From Owenia fusiformis (Eukaryota; Annelida; Polychaeta; Sabellida; Oweniidae): 64,000 bases of DNA. Under the pieces are notes generated by a model. The model was not told the origin of the DNA. It searched no databases and saw nothing but the letters and a program-made list of their open reading frames with translations. A program made the translations under genes and the position numbers. The stretch is taken from contig CAIIXF020000004.1 in assembly GCA_903813345.2 (NCBI GenBank), forward strand, positions 23,871,985 to 23,935,984. Reading direction: 5' to 3'. Positions 23,160 through 36,255 of this stretch are shown piece after piece; position 1 is the first letter of the stretch, and every line of letters starts with the position of its first letter.

Positions 23160-25146
23160 TACTTGTATTCGAATCTTACTTTTTCCTCGAAAAATGAATT
23201 GAAAAAATAGATGAATTTCTTGAAATCGTCAAAGCTCAGGACGTGAAGGTCTCACTACACATGACAAAATGGATTTTACCAATTTCAACCAGTGTAATAA
23301 TCGGAAGTAATTGTTAGCATCCATTTGGTTTTTTATTTATTATTGAAATGGGAGAGCACCGATGTACCTTAGCCGAATATGCTTTTATCACGAAGATTGC
23401 CGAAGATGCTTCGAGGAACCAATCACATTTCATAAAGAGTAAGGAATACATCATCGGCCATCTTCGGCCAAAATCATTACCCTTTATATGTTGATCTTGA
23501 TAGCAATAGACATCTTTCTATTAACCTAATTCTTATGGTCCATTAAAAATACCAATTATTCTGCATGAAGCCAATTGCATGTAGTATCATACTGACGCCC
23601 TTTAAACATGCGCCCTATGATATACCCCCCGTTTCAAATCAGGCTATTTTCACAGTATGACGACCGTTCCATATTGGCAATGATAATCAAATAGATGAAT
23701 GGTATGTGATGCGCAATTATGTTGTCAAACAAAGTACACTCTCCTCCATAAATTTTGAAGCCAGATGTCCTCAAAAATAGTACTCTCTGCTGCATAGATT
23801 TGGAAATCTGATGTCCTCTTTGGATCACTCATTCTCATCAACATCGGTTCATGTTTGACGATTTAGAATCCCTTACTTTTACGAGATATTGTAACTAGGG
23901 CCGGAACCAAAACGAAGATCCAACATTGGCAGCTTCGGTATATTTTCAATTAACTACCGGTTTATAGAGAGGAGTTAAGGTATTTTGACAGCAGTAATAG
24001 GATTTCCTGAATGTTTGGCCTTCTATTCTGTGTAAGCGGATGAGAGATTAGAGTGTTTAGTAAAGAGGTTTTGACCGAGGTGAATCCTGCTAAACGACAA
24101 ATACACACTAGTATTTAATGCATCAATATGCGTACATTTGCTGAAGAGATTTCGCTCATATAAAGTATAAATTTTGCCAACGCGTATAGCTATTAGCTAT
24201 ATCCTTATAAGTATAAGTGAATTGAAATTTGGCGTTTCGCAAATATATGTACTTATACGTAAAGAAATCTATATTCTATCGATCATGTTTCTGATGTTCT
24301 TTTCTCATTTCACCGAAACTGAATGACTCTTTTCTCCCAATTTCTTTTCACCTCACAGTAAGTAAAATGCAACGCAAAGACAGTTACGCCAATTATCGAA
24401 CATAATAATTTATAATACCGGTATTGTAAAGGTGGTAAACAGAATATTCGATCCGATTGCATATAGAAAAGAATAAATTGTATGTGTATTGATTCAGTTA
24501 GTCACGTGACTTAAAGAATACCATGAAAGATCGAATTGAATAGGAATATAATATAATAAGACATGAAAGTTCTTTATCCTTGATAATCAATGATTCCGAT
24601 TTATGAATACTGCATTCATCCAAAGTGGATTTGTTTTTGAGGCATGTAGTTAAAATATGTGTCAAACGTCTTTGTTCCTATGTCAACATGGACTTCTATA
24701 TGTGACATTTTACCAAACGCAGATGAACATTTACCGCACGTACAAGTGTATTGACCGCATATATGGGTGGATAAATCAAATACACATGTGTGAAAAAAAA
24801 AATAAAGATGCAGAAAAATACCAAACTAATGCGTTTATCGCTAGTTATGGTTGCCAGAAACGTTAGCGTTGAAGGGTACGGGACTTCGCTCGCCAACTAT
24901 TTACCAAAAATTATTCATTCGAAAGTGTTTTCAAGATGAATTCAAAAGTGATACATGATTGTACTTCATTCAATCAATTTCATTCAATTTGTCAGTCCCT
25001 CTTGGCAATCTACCTAAATTGATCAAGAATTACACGATATGGGTACTGGAGAAGAACGAAAGCTATGCAAGGGAGTCTTAAAAGGATGCATATTTTTGCA
25101 GATAAATACAATTACAAATTGATAGAAAAAGGTAAATGGAGAATCG

Positions 25147-25330
25147 AAAGTCCATCCTCACGAGATCGAATAATCGTTGCCATTAACAGCATATCTGGTG
25201 CAGTACATCTGCCTCTCTGTGATTCGTAATGAAAATGTAAAATCTTAAGTCCATCCTCACGAGTCGAATAATCGTTGCCATTAACAACATATCCGGTGCA
25301 GTACATCTGCCTCTCTGTCATTCGTAATGG
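25147..25330 (+). repeat. Tandem duplication of about 101 bp
   Basis: Two adjacent copies containing gtccatcctcacgag, tcgaataatcgttgccatta and gtgcagtacatctgcctctc, with about five mismatches or indels. The paired open frame on the minus strand is a by-product. Confidence 0.85.
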
Positions 25331-25993
25331 AACATATCTAATCAACCTCGTAACCTTCATCCAAAGAAGATTCCATCGATTTGTTTTCGAAACCTTTACA
25401 GCTGTGAAATATGTTCATTAAGTTCAAATTAAGTTCATTCCAGCATATTACATATTGCGGTACAAACCAGACTTCTTGATAAGTTTTAGACCGATATAAA
25501 GATGGCAGGGGTGTAGTTCATATATTTACTATACTTTACATGGATGGTTCGTATCCGTAAAAGCCTGTCGTTCAATTAATTGTTTTTAAAAGCACATTAT
25601 AGCACATATACGAGTGTATCAAGTATCCTTGGAACGTTGAATACAGTTGGTTTGCTCTGAAGTGTCATAACTAATAAAGGTAAACTATGTCGGCGAACAA
25701 AGGGGGACGTAAGGGAACATGGGGCAAAACGGCCCTCTGGGGCAAAGTTGCTCATCAAAATATTTTTTGAACTTTAGAAAGATGGTTCTTCAAAAGTCAC
25801 ATTAATTGAATTTTAAAATTCCTGCCACCTTCTGGACCGCCTATTTTTAACCAAGCAGCGTCTCGCTTTACGTAAGAGGTAATTCGACATTTCAGCCTCT
25901 TTTTGTAAATTACCCCTCCCACGAGAATCTCTAAAAAACCGGCAACAATAGAATATCGTTTTGGTTTAACATTTTACATAGAGTATGCATATT

Positions 25994-26490
25994 AACACCC
26001 CAGTCACATTTCCTACGGCGACCTTGCGGTCTATCATTTCTGCGGCCAGTAACATTTCTACGCTCGCCGTGGAATTTCTACGCTCTCATACTTTTGCAGT
26101 CACATTTCCCACGGCAGCCGCACGGTGAATTTTAAATTTCTGTTGATAAATAATACTTTTTTTCATTTTATTTACATCGGGACAATTTATAAATGTTATT
26201 CATAGTGCTAGGATGTAATATCAAATGAAAAGTGATAGTGAATCATTCGGACAAATAATGATTCAATTTTGTTGAGCCAGTTGATTTCTACGGGGACCTC
26301 AGAAATGAACAAATATTATAACTCCGAGTTATAATTTCTACGGCGACCCTGCGGCCTGTAAAAAACTGGATACGCCGTACGGAGGCCGCAAGGCGAGCGT
26401 AGTTTTCCTACGCTCGCCGCAGAAATACACCGATTTAATCGATCTGCGGTCGACGCACGGCCTCCGTACGACAAATGTGACTGGGGTGTT
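25994..26490. mobile_element. 497-bp MITE with ATT target duplication
   Basis: Inverted ends AACACCCCAGTCACATTT and AAATGTGACTGGGGTGTT, flanked by ATT at 25991-25993 and 26491-26493. Subterminal blocks are rich in tacggcgacc, gccgcacgg and gtacggaggcc. The 3-bp duplication is short, so the exact border could shift by one or two bases. Internal sequence is non-coding. Confidence 0.82.
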
Positions 26491-27192
26491 ATTCTTTATT
26501 TGTAAAAGATTCGAGTTTCAAGTATTAGGCAAATTAAAATGACGTCTATTTGAAAATTCACAAGTCTTTGGGGCAAAACGGCCCAAAAAGGTTATAACAT
26601 GCAAAAATCTTATTGTGCAAGTTTTCAAATATAACGATTTTAACATTTAGCTTGCACCTTATTTCCTTCCGACACATATCGAATAATAAAATTATGGTAG
26701 GGGTTAAGAATACTTTATCTGTCAAAGGTTTGAACGTCTGAGATAAGATGTGTGTGGACGAGTCTTGTAGTTGATTAATTTTGGTTTTAAAACCCATGTA
26801 ACAGAGGGTGGCCCGTTTTTGCCCCACCCATGTGCCGTTTTGCCCCACTCTCCACAATATTTTTGACCGCCATTGAAAAATCACAGAAGATAGTCCTAGG
26901 CAAGAATAAAACACTCGAAAAATGTAAACCACAAAGTGATTAATAAAGTGGAACATCAAAGTGCGCGATGATTGACAGATAAGAAAATACCCCGTACATA
27001 ACAATTTAATTAAAAAATTTTGAGCCATTTTCCGAACCGTTCGCAAATTGGCGTTCGGTTTTTGTTTTTACCGCATCCGATTTGAATTAGCCAATTATTA
27101 AACACATTGAGACCAAACAAAGCCCCAGATGTCGTGCCGTTTCTCGTTTCGTTTGGTACATTACTAAGCCCCGAGTATTAAATAAGTCCTTA

Positions 27193-30100
27193 TAGACTGT
27201 GGACTACTCTGATAATTGTAACTTCTGCTTTTCATGGAAGGTCACACATTCCAACATATTTCAAACAGTCTGTATGATTATGCTGGACACTTTCTGGGTA
27301 GTTGGACTTCATGTAGGGGTGGCAGACGGCCCTCAGGCCAATTTATACCCCCACCCCAAGAAAACCTTGGGGGTACTTTAATACCTACTAAGAATACTAA
27401 TGCATGTCATACATTCATAGTTTTTTAGTAGGCAGGGCATACCATGGTTAGTCAGTGCCAGAAATTTCCAATCTCTAACTTATATGGTTACCATGGAAAC
27501 AGTATTTATATCTCAAAATCTTCTCAATTTGACCTCCTCCCAAATATGTCCCTTCGCTCTCAAAGTGAAATATTTGCAAATTTGTTCCGAATTTGTGGCT
27601 ACCACTTTGTCAAAAGTTGTATAAATATGTATATATTCACACTAAAGCACTAAAAAGTTGATATAATGCTCCAATAATTCAATAATATTTATCAAATATA
27701 GTCACACACAACTACTTGTACTAAATGTGCTAAATTCAAATCCGTCTTTTGGTCTATATCTGCAAGAAATTTTTTTAAAGACATAAGCCATGGCTCATTT
27801 GAAAGGTCTCTTTGTGCTTTTTAAGATAAACAAAAAATCAAAATATTGAAAAATATGTGATAAGACCCCTTTTCCTGTGGCCTGGCTCAAACAATGAAAT
27901 ATAAACAATTTACACATTTCCAAAATGCTGTACCTTCAGTGATTCCTTCAATATGGATAGTGGTTTGTTATGTTGAAACTTAAAATAATATCCAAACAAA
28001 TCTGTTTAGTGTATAAAAACAATAAAAGTAAATATGTTTAATATCAATTATTATTAGACATATGAATATAACCTAAAATAAGAAATCTTGTTCTCGTATT
28101 CCATTTTAAAATTGGTTGAATGATTTTGGCACAGTAGAAACGATGACAGTCATAATTTATAACTAATATCTAAGTAACTTAATATAATATGTAATATGCC
28201 CTGATTATCAATTTTATGAAATGATTGTTACATAAACAAGTATACAATTACATGCCCCCCCCCCCCTCCCACACTAAAACTCCATTTTCTTTATCAATCT
28301 TTCTACTATGTTTTATATTCTCTGTCCGGATTCCCCAATCCTACATACTGTCAAGTAAACATCTAAATAGAAGGATAGTTCTAGCTATTGTTGTTGTTTT
28401 GAAATGTTGACTTTTTTTGGGGAAAAATTGTTTCAATTCTGACAGAAGTTTTTAGCCAATATCATTCAATTCATCAATATCCAAAAGCAGAGTTTCGAAA
28501 TGCACTTTGTTTGTGCCTGTATTTTCATATTTTTTTTATGAGAATCAGAATCTTATTCTACTAAACGGGTGTTCATGTAGGTAGCACTAATTATTACATC
28601 ATTGCTATTAATCATGTGATTTGATTGGCTAATTCAGTACCATGGGACTAAAAATACCATAGTGTATTTCACAGCTCCCTGAATTATTGGCATATAAAAT
28701 ATATATCCCTTATTGCCCTGCGTATTGCCCGCCTGGGGATTCTGACAACTGCACCTTCAATGATTTTTGCAATATGTATTGCCCGCAGGTATTGCCCTCC
28801 GTAGAATGAAATATTTGCTTAATATTTATTACTGCTTCGGGCTAAATATCAATTTTGTTATAAACTGAGCATAACGCCACCTTTAACATGCAGCTAATTC
28901 TCCCATCTAACCAACAGAGCCTCTTTAACATATCAAAATTTAAAAATTGCCACTGATTCAATTTATTCAATCAAATCTAAAATGGTAATACCTTTTTACT
29001 GCTTCGAACTTCCTTATATTTTATACCATAGGAGTAGGATGTTTGTCTCTTTCAATTGATGCTTTCACCAGAAACATGGATATCACTAATTTTGAGTCAT
29101 ATTTAAAATGGTATGCATGAATAGACCTGTGTATTTTATACCAAATAGAGACACTTCCCTGGAGAGTTGTAAACAGCATAGTTTCCCACATCCCTTGTTG
29201 ACTTTGCTCCCAAATTTCCTGTGAAGCTGTGGAACAGTTCTCTGGTTCTTCACAATATTCCATTTTATTGTAAATCAATGAATAAGGCCAATTTATATCA
29301 CTGGCTTCCCTAGGTCATTTAAATGCCTTGCAATTTTTAATCAGCAATAAAGAATAATGGGTTAAATTATCAAATAATGAAAAAGTTGCAAATTATGAGA
29401 TTTGATATATAGCTTTAAAATCTTGCTGAAGTATAGTTTTACTATAGGTTAACATGCTAAATTCTCATTGACATAATTTTAAAGAATCTTGAACATTGAC
29501 TTATTGTTTCAGTGGTCCTTTTAACGTTCATATCTACACAATCTGAACAACATCCAGTCTCAAACACAATCTGATTATCATCAAGTTTCGAACACAATCT
29601 GAACATCATCAAATTCATTGCAAATGCAGGTTTACTTTAATCCAACAGAATGAATATGGTAAATCAATAGACTAAGTGAAATATGTCAAGTCAATGGTAA
29701 ACACTAGTATCTAGTCCAACTAGCACAAGTGCTGCCATCTACCTACTAGTATCAATCCATCTATCCATATACATAGCACCTAATGAGGTCACTACTTCAA
29801 GTAAAGCTTTTTCCCCTGTCTATGGTAAAAAATAAATGAAACAGAAAAGTTAGTTTAACACCATTGGTGATGCCCACCTTCTATGGTATAGGGACAAAAG
29901 GAAGGTTCATGATAACACTTACATAAAATATTTTAAGTTTCTAATAATAATTATGAACATATTACAATGTTACACAATGTTACTAGATGATCATTAAATG
30001 TCAATTGTTGTTAGTGTAATATGTATTTTTCGCTTAATGCTGCAACAATTACGCAAGTACCAAAAAGTGCCACGCCCACTTTTCCCTTAAAGCAGTTGTG

Positions 30101-30630
30101 TGTGACTACATGTGATAAATATTATTAATTTATGGGATCATTATATCAAGTTTTTAGTGCTTTAGTGTGAATACATACATATTAATTCAACTTTTGACAA
30201 AGTAGCAGCCACAAAATCCAAACAGATTTGCAAATATTTCACTTTGAGAACTAAAGGACACATTTGGGACGGGGTCAAATTGAGAAGATTGTGAGATATA
30301 AATACTGTTTCCATGGTAACCATATAAGTCAGAGATTGGAAATTTCTGGCACTGACTAACCATGGCATGCCCTACCAACTATAAAACAATGAATATCTGA
30401 TATGCATTAGTATTCTTTTTATTGGGTGGTATTAAAGTACCCCCATGGTTTTGTTGGGGTAGGGGTATAAATTGGCCTGAGGGCCGTCTGTCACCCCTAC
30501 ATGAAGTCCAACTACCCAGAAAGTGTCCAGCATTATCATACAGATTGTTTGAAATATGTTGGAATGTGTGACCTTCCATGAAAAGCAGAATGCATTTATA
30601 GAGCACTTCTACAGAATAGTCCACAGTCTA
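27193..30630. mobile_element. 3.4-kb DNA element with TIRs of about 530 bp, TSD TTA
   Basis: Left arm 27193-27718 and right arm 30091-30630 are inverted copies at roughly 85-90 % identity by eye. Both start TAGACTGTGGACTA and share CCTTCCATGAAAAGCAGAA and GTTTCCATGGTAACCATATA, or the complements. TTA lies outside both ends (27190-27192, 30631-30633). The inner 2.4 kb has no frame over 100 codons and no recognisable transposase. It is therefore a non-autonomous or decayed element. A 3-bp TWA-type duplication would fit PIF/Harbinger, but this is weak evidence. Confidence 0.85.
27719..30090. other. Interior of the 27193-30630 element
   Basis: AT-rich, with a C-run at 28255-28266 and short repeats (tattgccctgcgtattgccc near 28710). 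The longest frame is 85 codons (29278-29021, minus) and matches nothing I recognise. No gene is called. Confidence 0.5.
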
Positions 30631-30633
30631 TTA

Positions 30634-31909
30634 AGCGAAATGTGTATACTCTATGGTGTTTCTCTATGGATTCAAACAGAGGAAGGTATTGGGTTATTTT
30701 GAACTTTAGTGCTTGATCGACCTACATTAGCCCCGGCAACGAATGGTTACATAAAAGTGACATTCCCTGAATACTTTGACCCTATATATATCAAACAAAT
30801 GCCTGGTAAAACATCTTAAATGGTTTGCATTGCCCATAGGTACATTACAATATGCCTTAAAACATTTCTAGTTGGAAACATTTTAGGTGATACACCGTAT
30901 ATACGTGTATATAATTGATAAACCTCCTGAAATGCTCCCGATTTTAAAGTAGGTCTTTCATTACTTTTGTTTTATTCAAGGTTCACATGTCAGAAATTCC
31001 AGGCTATATGATACACATTTGTGTTCTAAGGAGAAAAACAAGGCATTAACATCAGAAAATGTTATCAACTTGTAAGTTATTGTAAATTTTCACAGACGCC
31101 GAACTCGAAACGCCGACCGCTGAACTTCAAACACTGAATGCCTATAGCCATCTACAAAAATTGGAGACTATAACAATATTTCACCACTTCCTGCTGCTGG
31201 TGGTGACATAATAAAAAGATTTGCCCTATGACTAAAATCACGTACGATGTGACTTGTTAAGTGTGTTAAGTGCAATAATAGTACAAATGTGGTATGAAGG
31301 AGACGATTTATCACTACTGAGAAACTAGCACATTGTTATTGTATAGACCAAGACCAGAAATGAATAACTATGAGTGCAGCGGTCTCTCGCGATATGAGAA
31401 ACTCACAAACTGCAAACGTTCAATCGTACGTGAACGTATTCATTTTTAGTATTTTTGCTGTCAGGATTGACGAGTCCCATACACATTGAACCTAAAACCC
31501 CAAAATTGCATTATTTAAGAAATATAGACCGAAGAGCAGGGGTAATATTGTCGAATACACCCCGCAGGGCTAGGCACAAACGTTTTCTGTACCCCAAACG
31601 ACCGAAGGGAGTGAGGGGTTCGAAAGCTTTTGTGCCTAGCCATAAGGGATGTATTTGACGATATTACCAAAATGTTACGAATATTCATTATGGTCCGCCA
31701 TTACTACGGCCCGCCGTTATGACGTCACACATTACACGTATTACCAGGGGTTTTGTTCGCGAATATACCCCGGGTGAAATGTTGACTTCTTTACAATTAC
31801 AGTTTGTAGAAGGCGTGAATACAGTCATGTTCGAATATGAATTAATGTGTGTTTAAATCTTCTAATGAGCGAGACTCTAAATGAATATATTCAACTAACT
31901 TACATTTTA
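30634..31909. other. Intergenic region between two TIR elements
   Basis: Contains one small foldback (31541-31668). The remainder shows no supported gene. Confidence 0.5.
31541..31668. mobile_element. 128-bp foldback element
   Basis: Left arm GGTAATATTGTCGAATACAC and right arm GTATTTGACGATATTACC are inverted. The inner arms GGGCTAGGCACAAACG and CTTTTGTGCCTAGCC pair as well. No coding capacity and no clear target duplication. Confidence 0.78.
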
Positions 31910-34900
31910 CAGTTGGACGGCACATTGCCTTAACCCATCAGCTTTATGACGTGCACATCCGCGATGGACTATATCTTTACAACGTGAATTTCAAGTTTTT
32001 GTCAGTGTAGACATAAAAAGTTGCGGTCCTCTTACTCGGGCAGTTTTTAATATTTTCATTTGAAACTTGCAGGAACGGTGCTTTGAATCTAGCTCTCTAC
32101 TCTTTGAAAACGTCATGTATAATCAATATAGTTGACCTATCTATTTTTTGTCGTGAAAATATTATTTTTTTAGTTTATTTTTATTTTACAACTTTTTGGG
32201 AAAAAATGTAACAAATTTTTATTTCTTGTCATATTTATCCGATATTTTGTCATCATGAAATTCGAGATTCTTTTTAATGATGGTGCAAATTTCATAACAA
32301 TTGATGAATTTTTATTATCAGTGTTATGTTTTCCAAAAAGGGTGTACCACTGTGCATGTTTCTTTAATTGACGGCACATTTGCTTTTAATTGGGCGAATG
32401 TACAGGTTCCGACGCAATAAGCTTTATTTGATTTAATACACTCAAAAATAAAGTTTGCTATCAAATCGGAATGTTCATAAAACATAAACCTTGCCTTCGT
32501 TTTCCCAATTCTAAAAGCAGACCAAATAAACTATGATAATCGTTTGACTCTCGAGACTACAGAACTTGAACTTGAACATACTAAAATCGAAGTTGCCTAT
32601 AGTTACGCTTGTAAAGTTAATTACATGTTTAACGGCCTGCTGAGTGAATGTATCTAATCAAATTTGTGACATACCCATAAGATCGTAGATCACAATTCTA
32701 AGTTTAAATGTAATTTGGATTCGTAAGAAGTAATTCTATTTTAAACTTACCTTTGCTGTCTGAAAAAGATCAATATTCATAGACGGGAATGTTGAAACCT
32801 ACATTTCCTTTGAATGACCTGCATTTGTACTACAAAATGATCCTGTGGAGAAAAGTTGATGAATTCCAAACAGCTAGTTCTAGCAAATCTACTAGTATAA
32901 GCTTACTTTCTTTCTTATTTCAATGTTAAAAATATCTATTCAAATGTTTCATTTTTAAAATGATCTTGGCTTCCCTTAACTTAAATGTGTGACTTATGAA
33001 GAATGCTTTTTACCACATCAAACTTAAGACGTGAACTTGACAATTACTCGTGTTATAACGCGATTTTCTTTCATTTTCTACAAAAACGGTATGTTTTCGA
33101 AAGGTCACTTATGTTAATCTATCACCTTGGTATGATTGAAAATGAAAGAACTGAACCAAGTATTGTCGACTTGTTTGAATTATAAGATTTATTTTGATCG
33201 ATTTAATCTCTTCTTGAATTTTAAAACTTTTGTCCGAATTACATCTGCTATGGAATTAAAGTTCAAATATACCTCAGAATTGCTTATTGAATTAACCTAG
33301 CAATTAATTTGAAAATAATTCTTTTCATAGGTTATATATCATAGATCATAGATATGTAAAAAATAAAAATGTGTTTTGAAAGATGAATTGATAACAAACG
33401 TTTTTGCACACGTGCCATTTCCACTTTCAGCCCACTTAAAGCACGAAATCCCGTATGACGTAATGTAACGAAATGCTCAGATAATTGATATTTTTTATTT
33501 TAATTCAACTCACATTGACCGTTCAGTTATGAACGTTTTTAAAGTTCTCATGTTAAAATAAATAAATATGTGGAAAGGCAATGGTTTAAAGCTTATGAAA
33601 ATGTCAAAATCATAATTCAGTTTAAAAAAAAAAGATATTGACATGCATTCACGCACATTTGACATTATTGCGATTCAAACATAAAAATCTCATTACAGTT
33701 GTACATAAGAACCAATCTTAGCCATGCCTTTCTAATAAAGGAACTAAATTTGAATCGAAAAATAATTCTGATTCCCCATAGATATAATAAATGTCAAAAA
33801 TGTCAAAAAAATTATCAAAAATTAAATACTCACACGCTTTTAAGCACACCTTTTCCAGTTTTGCTCATTTAATTTACCTTGAAAACCAAGGAGACCGAAC
33901 TCAATTTCTAAATACAACCTTGATACGTGTACCAGGTCTATAATTGCATTTTCTCATGGAAGGAATCAAGCAAAAATTATAAAAATAATTCTGCGTAGAG
34001 GTGATGCCTCACAAATAATATTAATGTAAAAAAATTAATTAATTTCTTCAAAATTAAATACTGACACGCATTTACGCACACATGACCTTTTCCAGTTTTG
34101 CATATTTCATTGACCTTGAAAACCAATGAGACTGGACGCAATTGCCAAATACTTCGTTAATACGCGTGCCAGGTCTATAATTGCATTTTCTAATGGAAGG
34201 AATCAAGAATAATTCTATGTTAAGGTGATGCTTCACAAATAATATTAATGTCAAAAAATGAATTCATTTCTTCAAAATTAAATACTGACACGCATTTACG
34301 CACACATGACCTTTTCCAGTTTTTCTTATTTCATCTACCTTGAAAATCAATGAGACTGGATGCAATTGCCAAATACTTCTTTGATACGCGTGCCAGGTCT
34401 ATAATTGCATTTTCTCATGGAAGGAATCAAGCAAAAATTATAAAAATAATTCTATGTCAAGGTGATGCTTCACAAATAATATTTATGTCAAAAAATTAAT
34501 TCATTTCTTCAAAATTAAATACTGACACGCATTTACGCACACATGACCTTTTCCAGTTTTGCTTATTTCATTTACCTTGAAAACCAATATGAGACTGGAC
34601 GAAATTGCCAAATACTTCTTTGATACGCGTGCCAGGTCTATAATTGCATTTTCTCATGGAAGGAATCAAGCAAAAATTATAAAAATAATTCTATGTTAAG
34701 GCGATGCTTCACAAATAATATTAATGTCAAAAAATTAATTCATTTCTTCAAAATTAAATACTGACACGCATTTACGCACACATGACCTTTTCCAGTTTTG
34801 CTTATTTCATTTACCTTGAAAACCAATATGAGACTGGACGAAATTGCCAAATACTTCTTTGATACGCGTGCCAGGTCTATAATTGCATTTTCTCATAGAA

Positions 34901-36252
34901 GGAATCAAGCAAAAATTATAAAAATAATTCTATGTTAAGATGATGCTTCACAAATAATATTGATGTCAAAAAATGAATTCATTTCTTCAAAATTAAATAC
35001 TGACACGCATTTACGCACACATGACCTTTTCCAGTTTTGCTTATTTCATTTACCTTGAAAACCAATATGAGACTGGACGAAATTGCCAAATACTTCTTTG
35101 ATACGCGTGCCAGGTCTATAATTGCATTTTCTCATGGAAGGAATCAAGCAAAAATTATGAAAAAAATTCTATGTTAAGGTGATGCTTCACAAATAATATT
35201 AATGTCAAAACTTTAATTCATTTCTTCAAATCCAAATACTGACACGCTTTTGCGCACACGTGACCTTTTCTTCTTTTGCTCATTTTATTTATCCTCAAAA
35301 TCAGTAGGCCTAAATACATTGTCCGATACTTCTTTAATATGTGTCAGGTCTAAAATTGCAGTTTATCATGAAAAAATCGAACAATTATCATAAAATAATT
35401 ATGTGTAAAGGTGATGTTCTTCAGATTATATAAACATCAAAATTGTAATTCATTTATTAAAGGTTAAATATCCACATGCTTTTAGGCACACATAACCTTT
35501 TCCCTTTCGTTCATTTTATCTATCTTTAAAATCAGTGAGCCTGAACTCATTGCTAAATACTTTTTGATACGAGTCAGCTCCAGGTCTAAAATTGCATTTC
35601 ATCATGGAGCAAATCGAGCAATCATTATGAAAATAATTCTGTGTAAAGGTGATGTTCCAAAGACAATATATATGTCAATTTGATAATTCAGTTACTCAAA
35701 ATGAAATATCCACATGATTTTACGCACACATGATAATTTCCTGAATGACGCTACTTTTTGGATTCAACCATGCATATAACGTCGTAAAATACACATTTCT
35801 ACCGAAATTATGCCCAGCCGTTTTCGTAGAAAATGTAACAAATGAAGGCATTTTATCGGAACTGATTGATATTTGGTACTTATAGAATATCGTATTGACT
35901 TTAACTTTTAAGCGATTCAGACATTTAAAAAAATTATGTTTAATCAATGTTAATTTCGCACGAATATAGGGTACAAAATGAGTGAAAGTCCCACGTGTTT
36001 GATTGCATTTTACTCCCATTTATGTGCATTTTTCTAACATTAAAACGAGATAGTTGGAAAGAAGAGATCAGTAGAATTCTATCCGTCACTTTTATTTTCA
36101 AATGTTTAAATGTTTCCCGTTTCATTGGACCTCATAAAGATGGTAGCCAACGGACCAGAAACAAGTAGTGCGATGACGTCATATATCGCTACACCACTTT
36201 GATATAAAGTTTGGTAAACAACAATGGGTTTTTTCAATGTGCCGTCCTACTG
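31910..36252. mobile_element. 4.3-kb TIR element containing a 239-bp satellite, TSD TTA
   Basis: Left end CAGTTGGACGGCACATTG and right end CAATGTGCCGTCCTACTG are inverted with one mismatch in 18, followed on both sides by a short block containing aacccat or its complement. TTA flanks both ends (31907-31909, 36253-36255). A further internal TTGACGGCACATTTGC sits near 32370. No transposase frame is present. About half the length is the tandem array at 33600-35745. The TIR is short, so the call rests on TIR and TSD coinciding. Confidence 0.7.
33600..35745 (+). repeat. Satellite array of units of about 239 bp, about nine copies
   Basis: The phrase actgacacgcatttacgcac recurs at about 33829, 34061, 34285, 34522, 34761, 35000, 35239, 35470 and 35709. 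The four central periods of 237-239 bp are nearly identical, while the flanking copies are diverged or carry deletions (224-232 bp). Each unit also has gccaggtctataattgcatt and aggtgatgcttcacaaataa. High central identity indicates recent homogenisation. Non-coding. Confidence 0.92.
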
Positions 36253-36255
36253 TTA

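Larger units (their letters stand above)
21067..27192. other. Intergenic region upstream of DUR3-like gene
   Basis: This should contain the 5'-UTR and promoter of the DUR3-like gene near 21067-21140, but no TATA box or initiator could be called. The rest holds a 32-bp minisatellite, the inverted copy of R3, R2 copy 4, a mariner-like MITE, a 101-bp duplication, the MITE at 25994-26490 and unassigned AT-rich DNA. No credible gene was found. Confidence 0.55.

Noticed and set aside
25720-26847. Possible TIR element bounded by TGGGGCAAAACGGC and its complement, with the 497-bp MITE nested inside
   Set aside because: The 14-bp ends are inverted, but no target duplication is visible and a third copy of the motif near 26570 weakens the pairing.
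26558-27046. 162-codon minus-strand frame
   Set aside because: No recognisable domain, composition typical of AT-rich non-coding DNA, and it lies in sequence rich in a ggggcaaaacgg repeat.
29021-29278. 85-codon frame inside the 27193-30630 element as a transposase remnant
   Set aside because: No catalytic motif or similarity to a known transposase could be seen.
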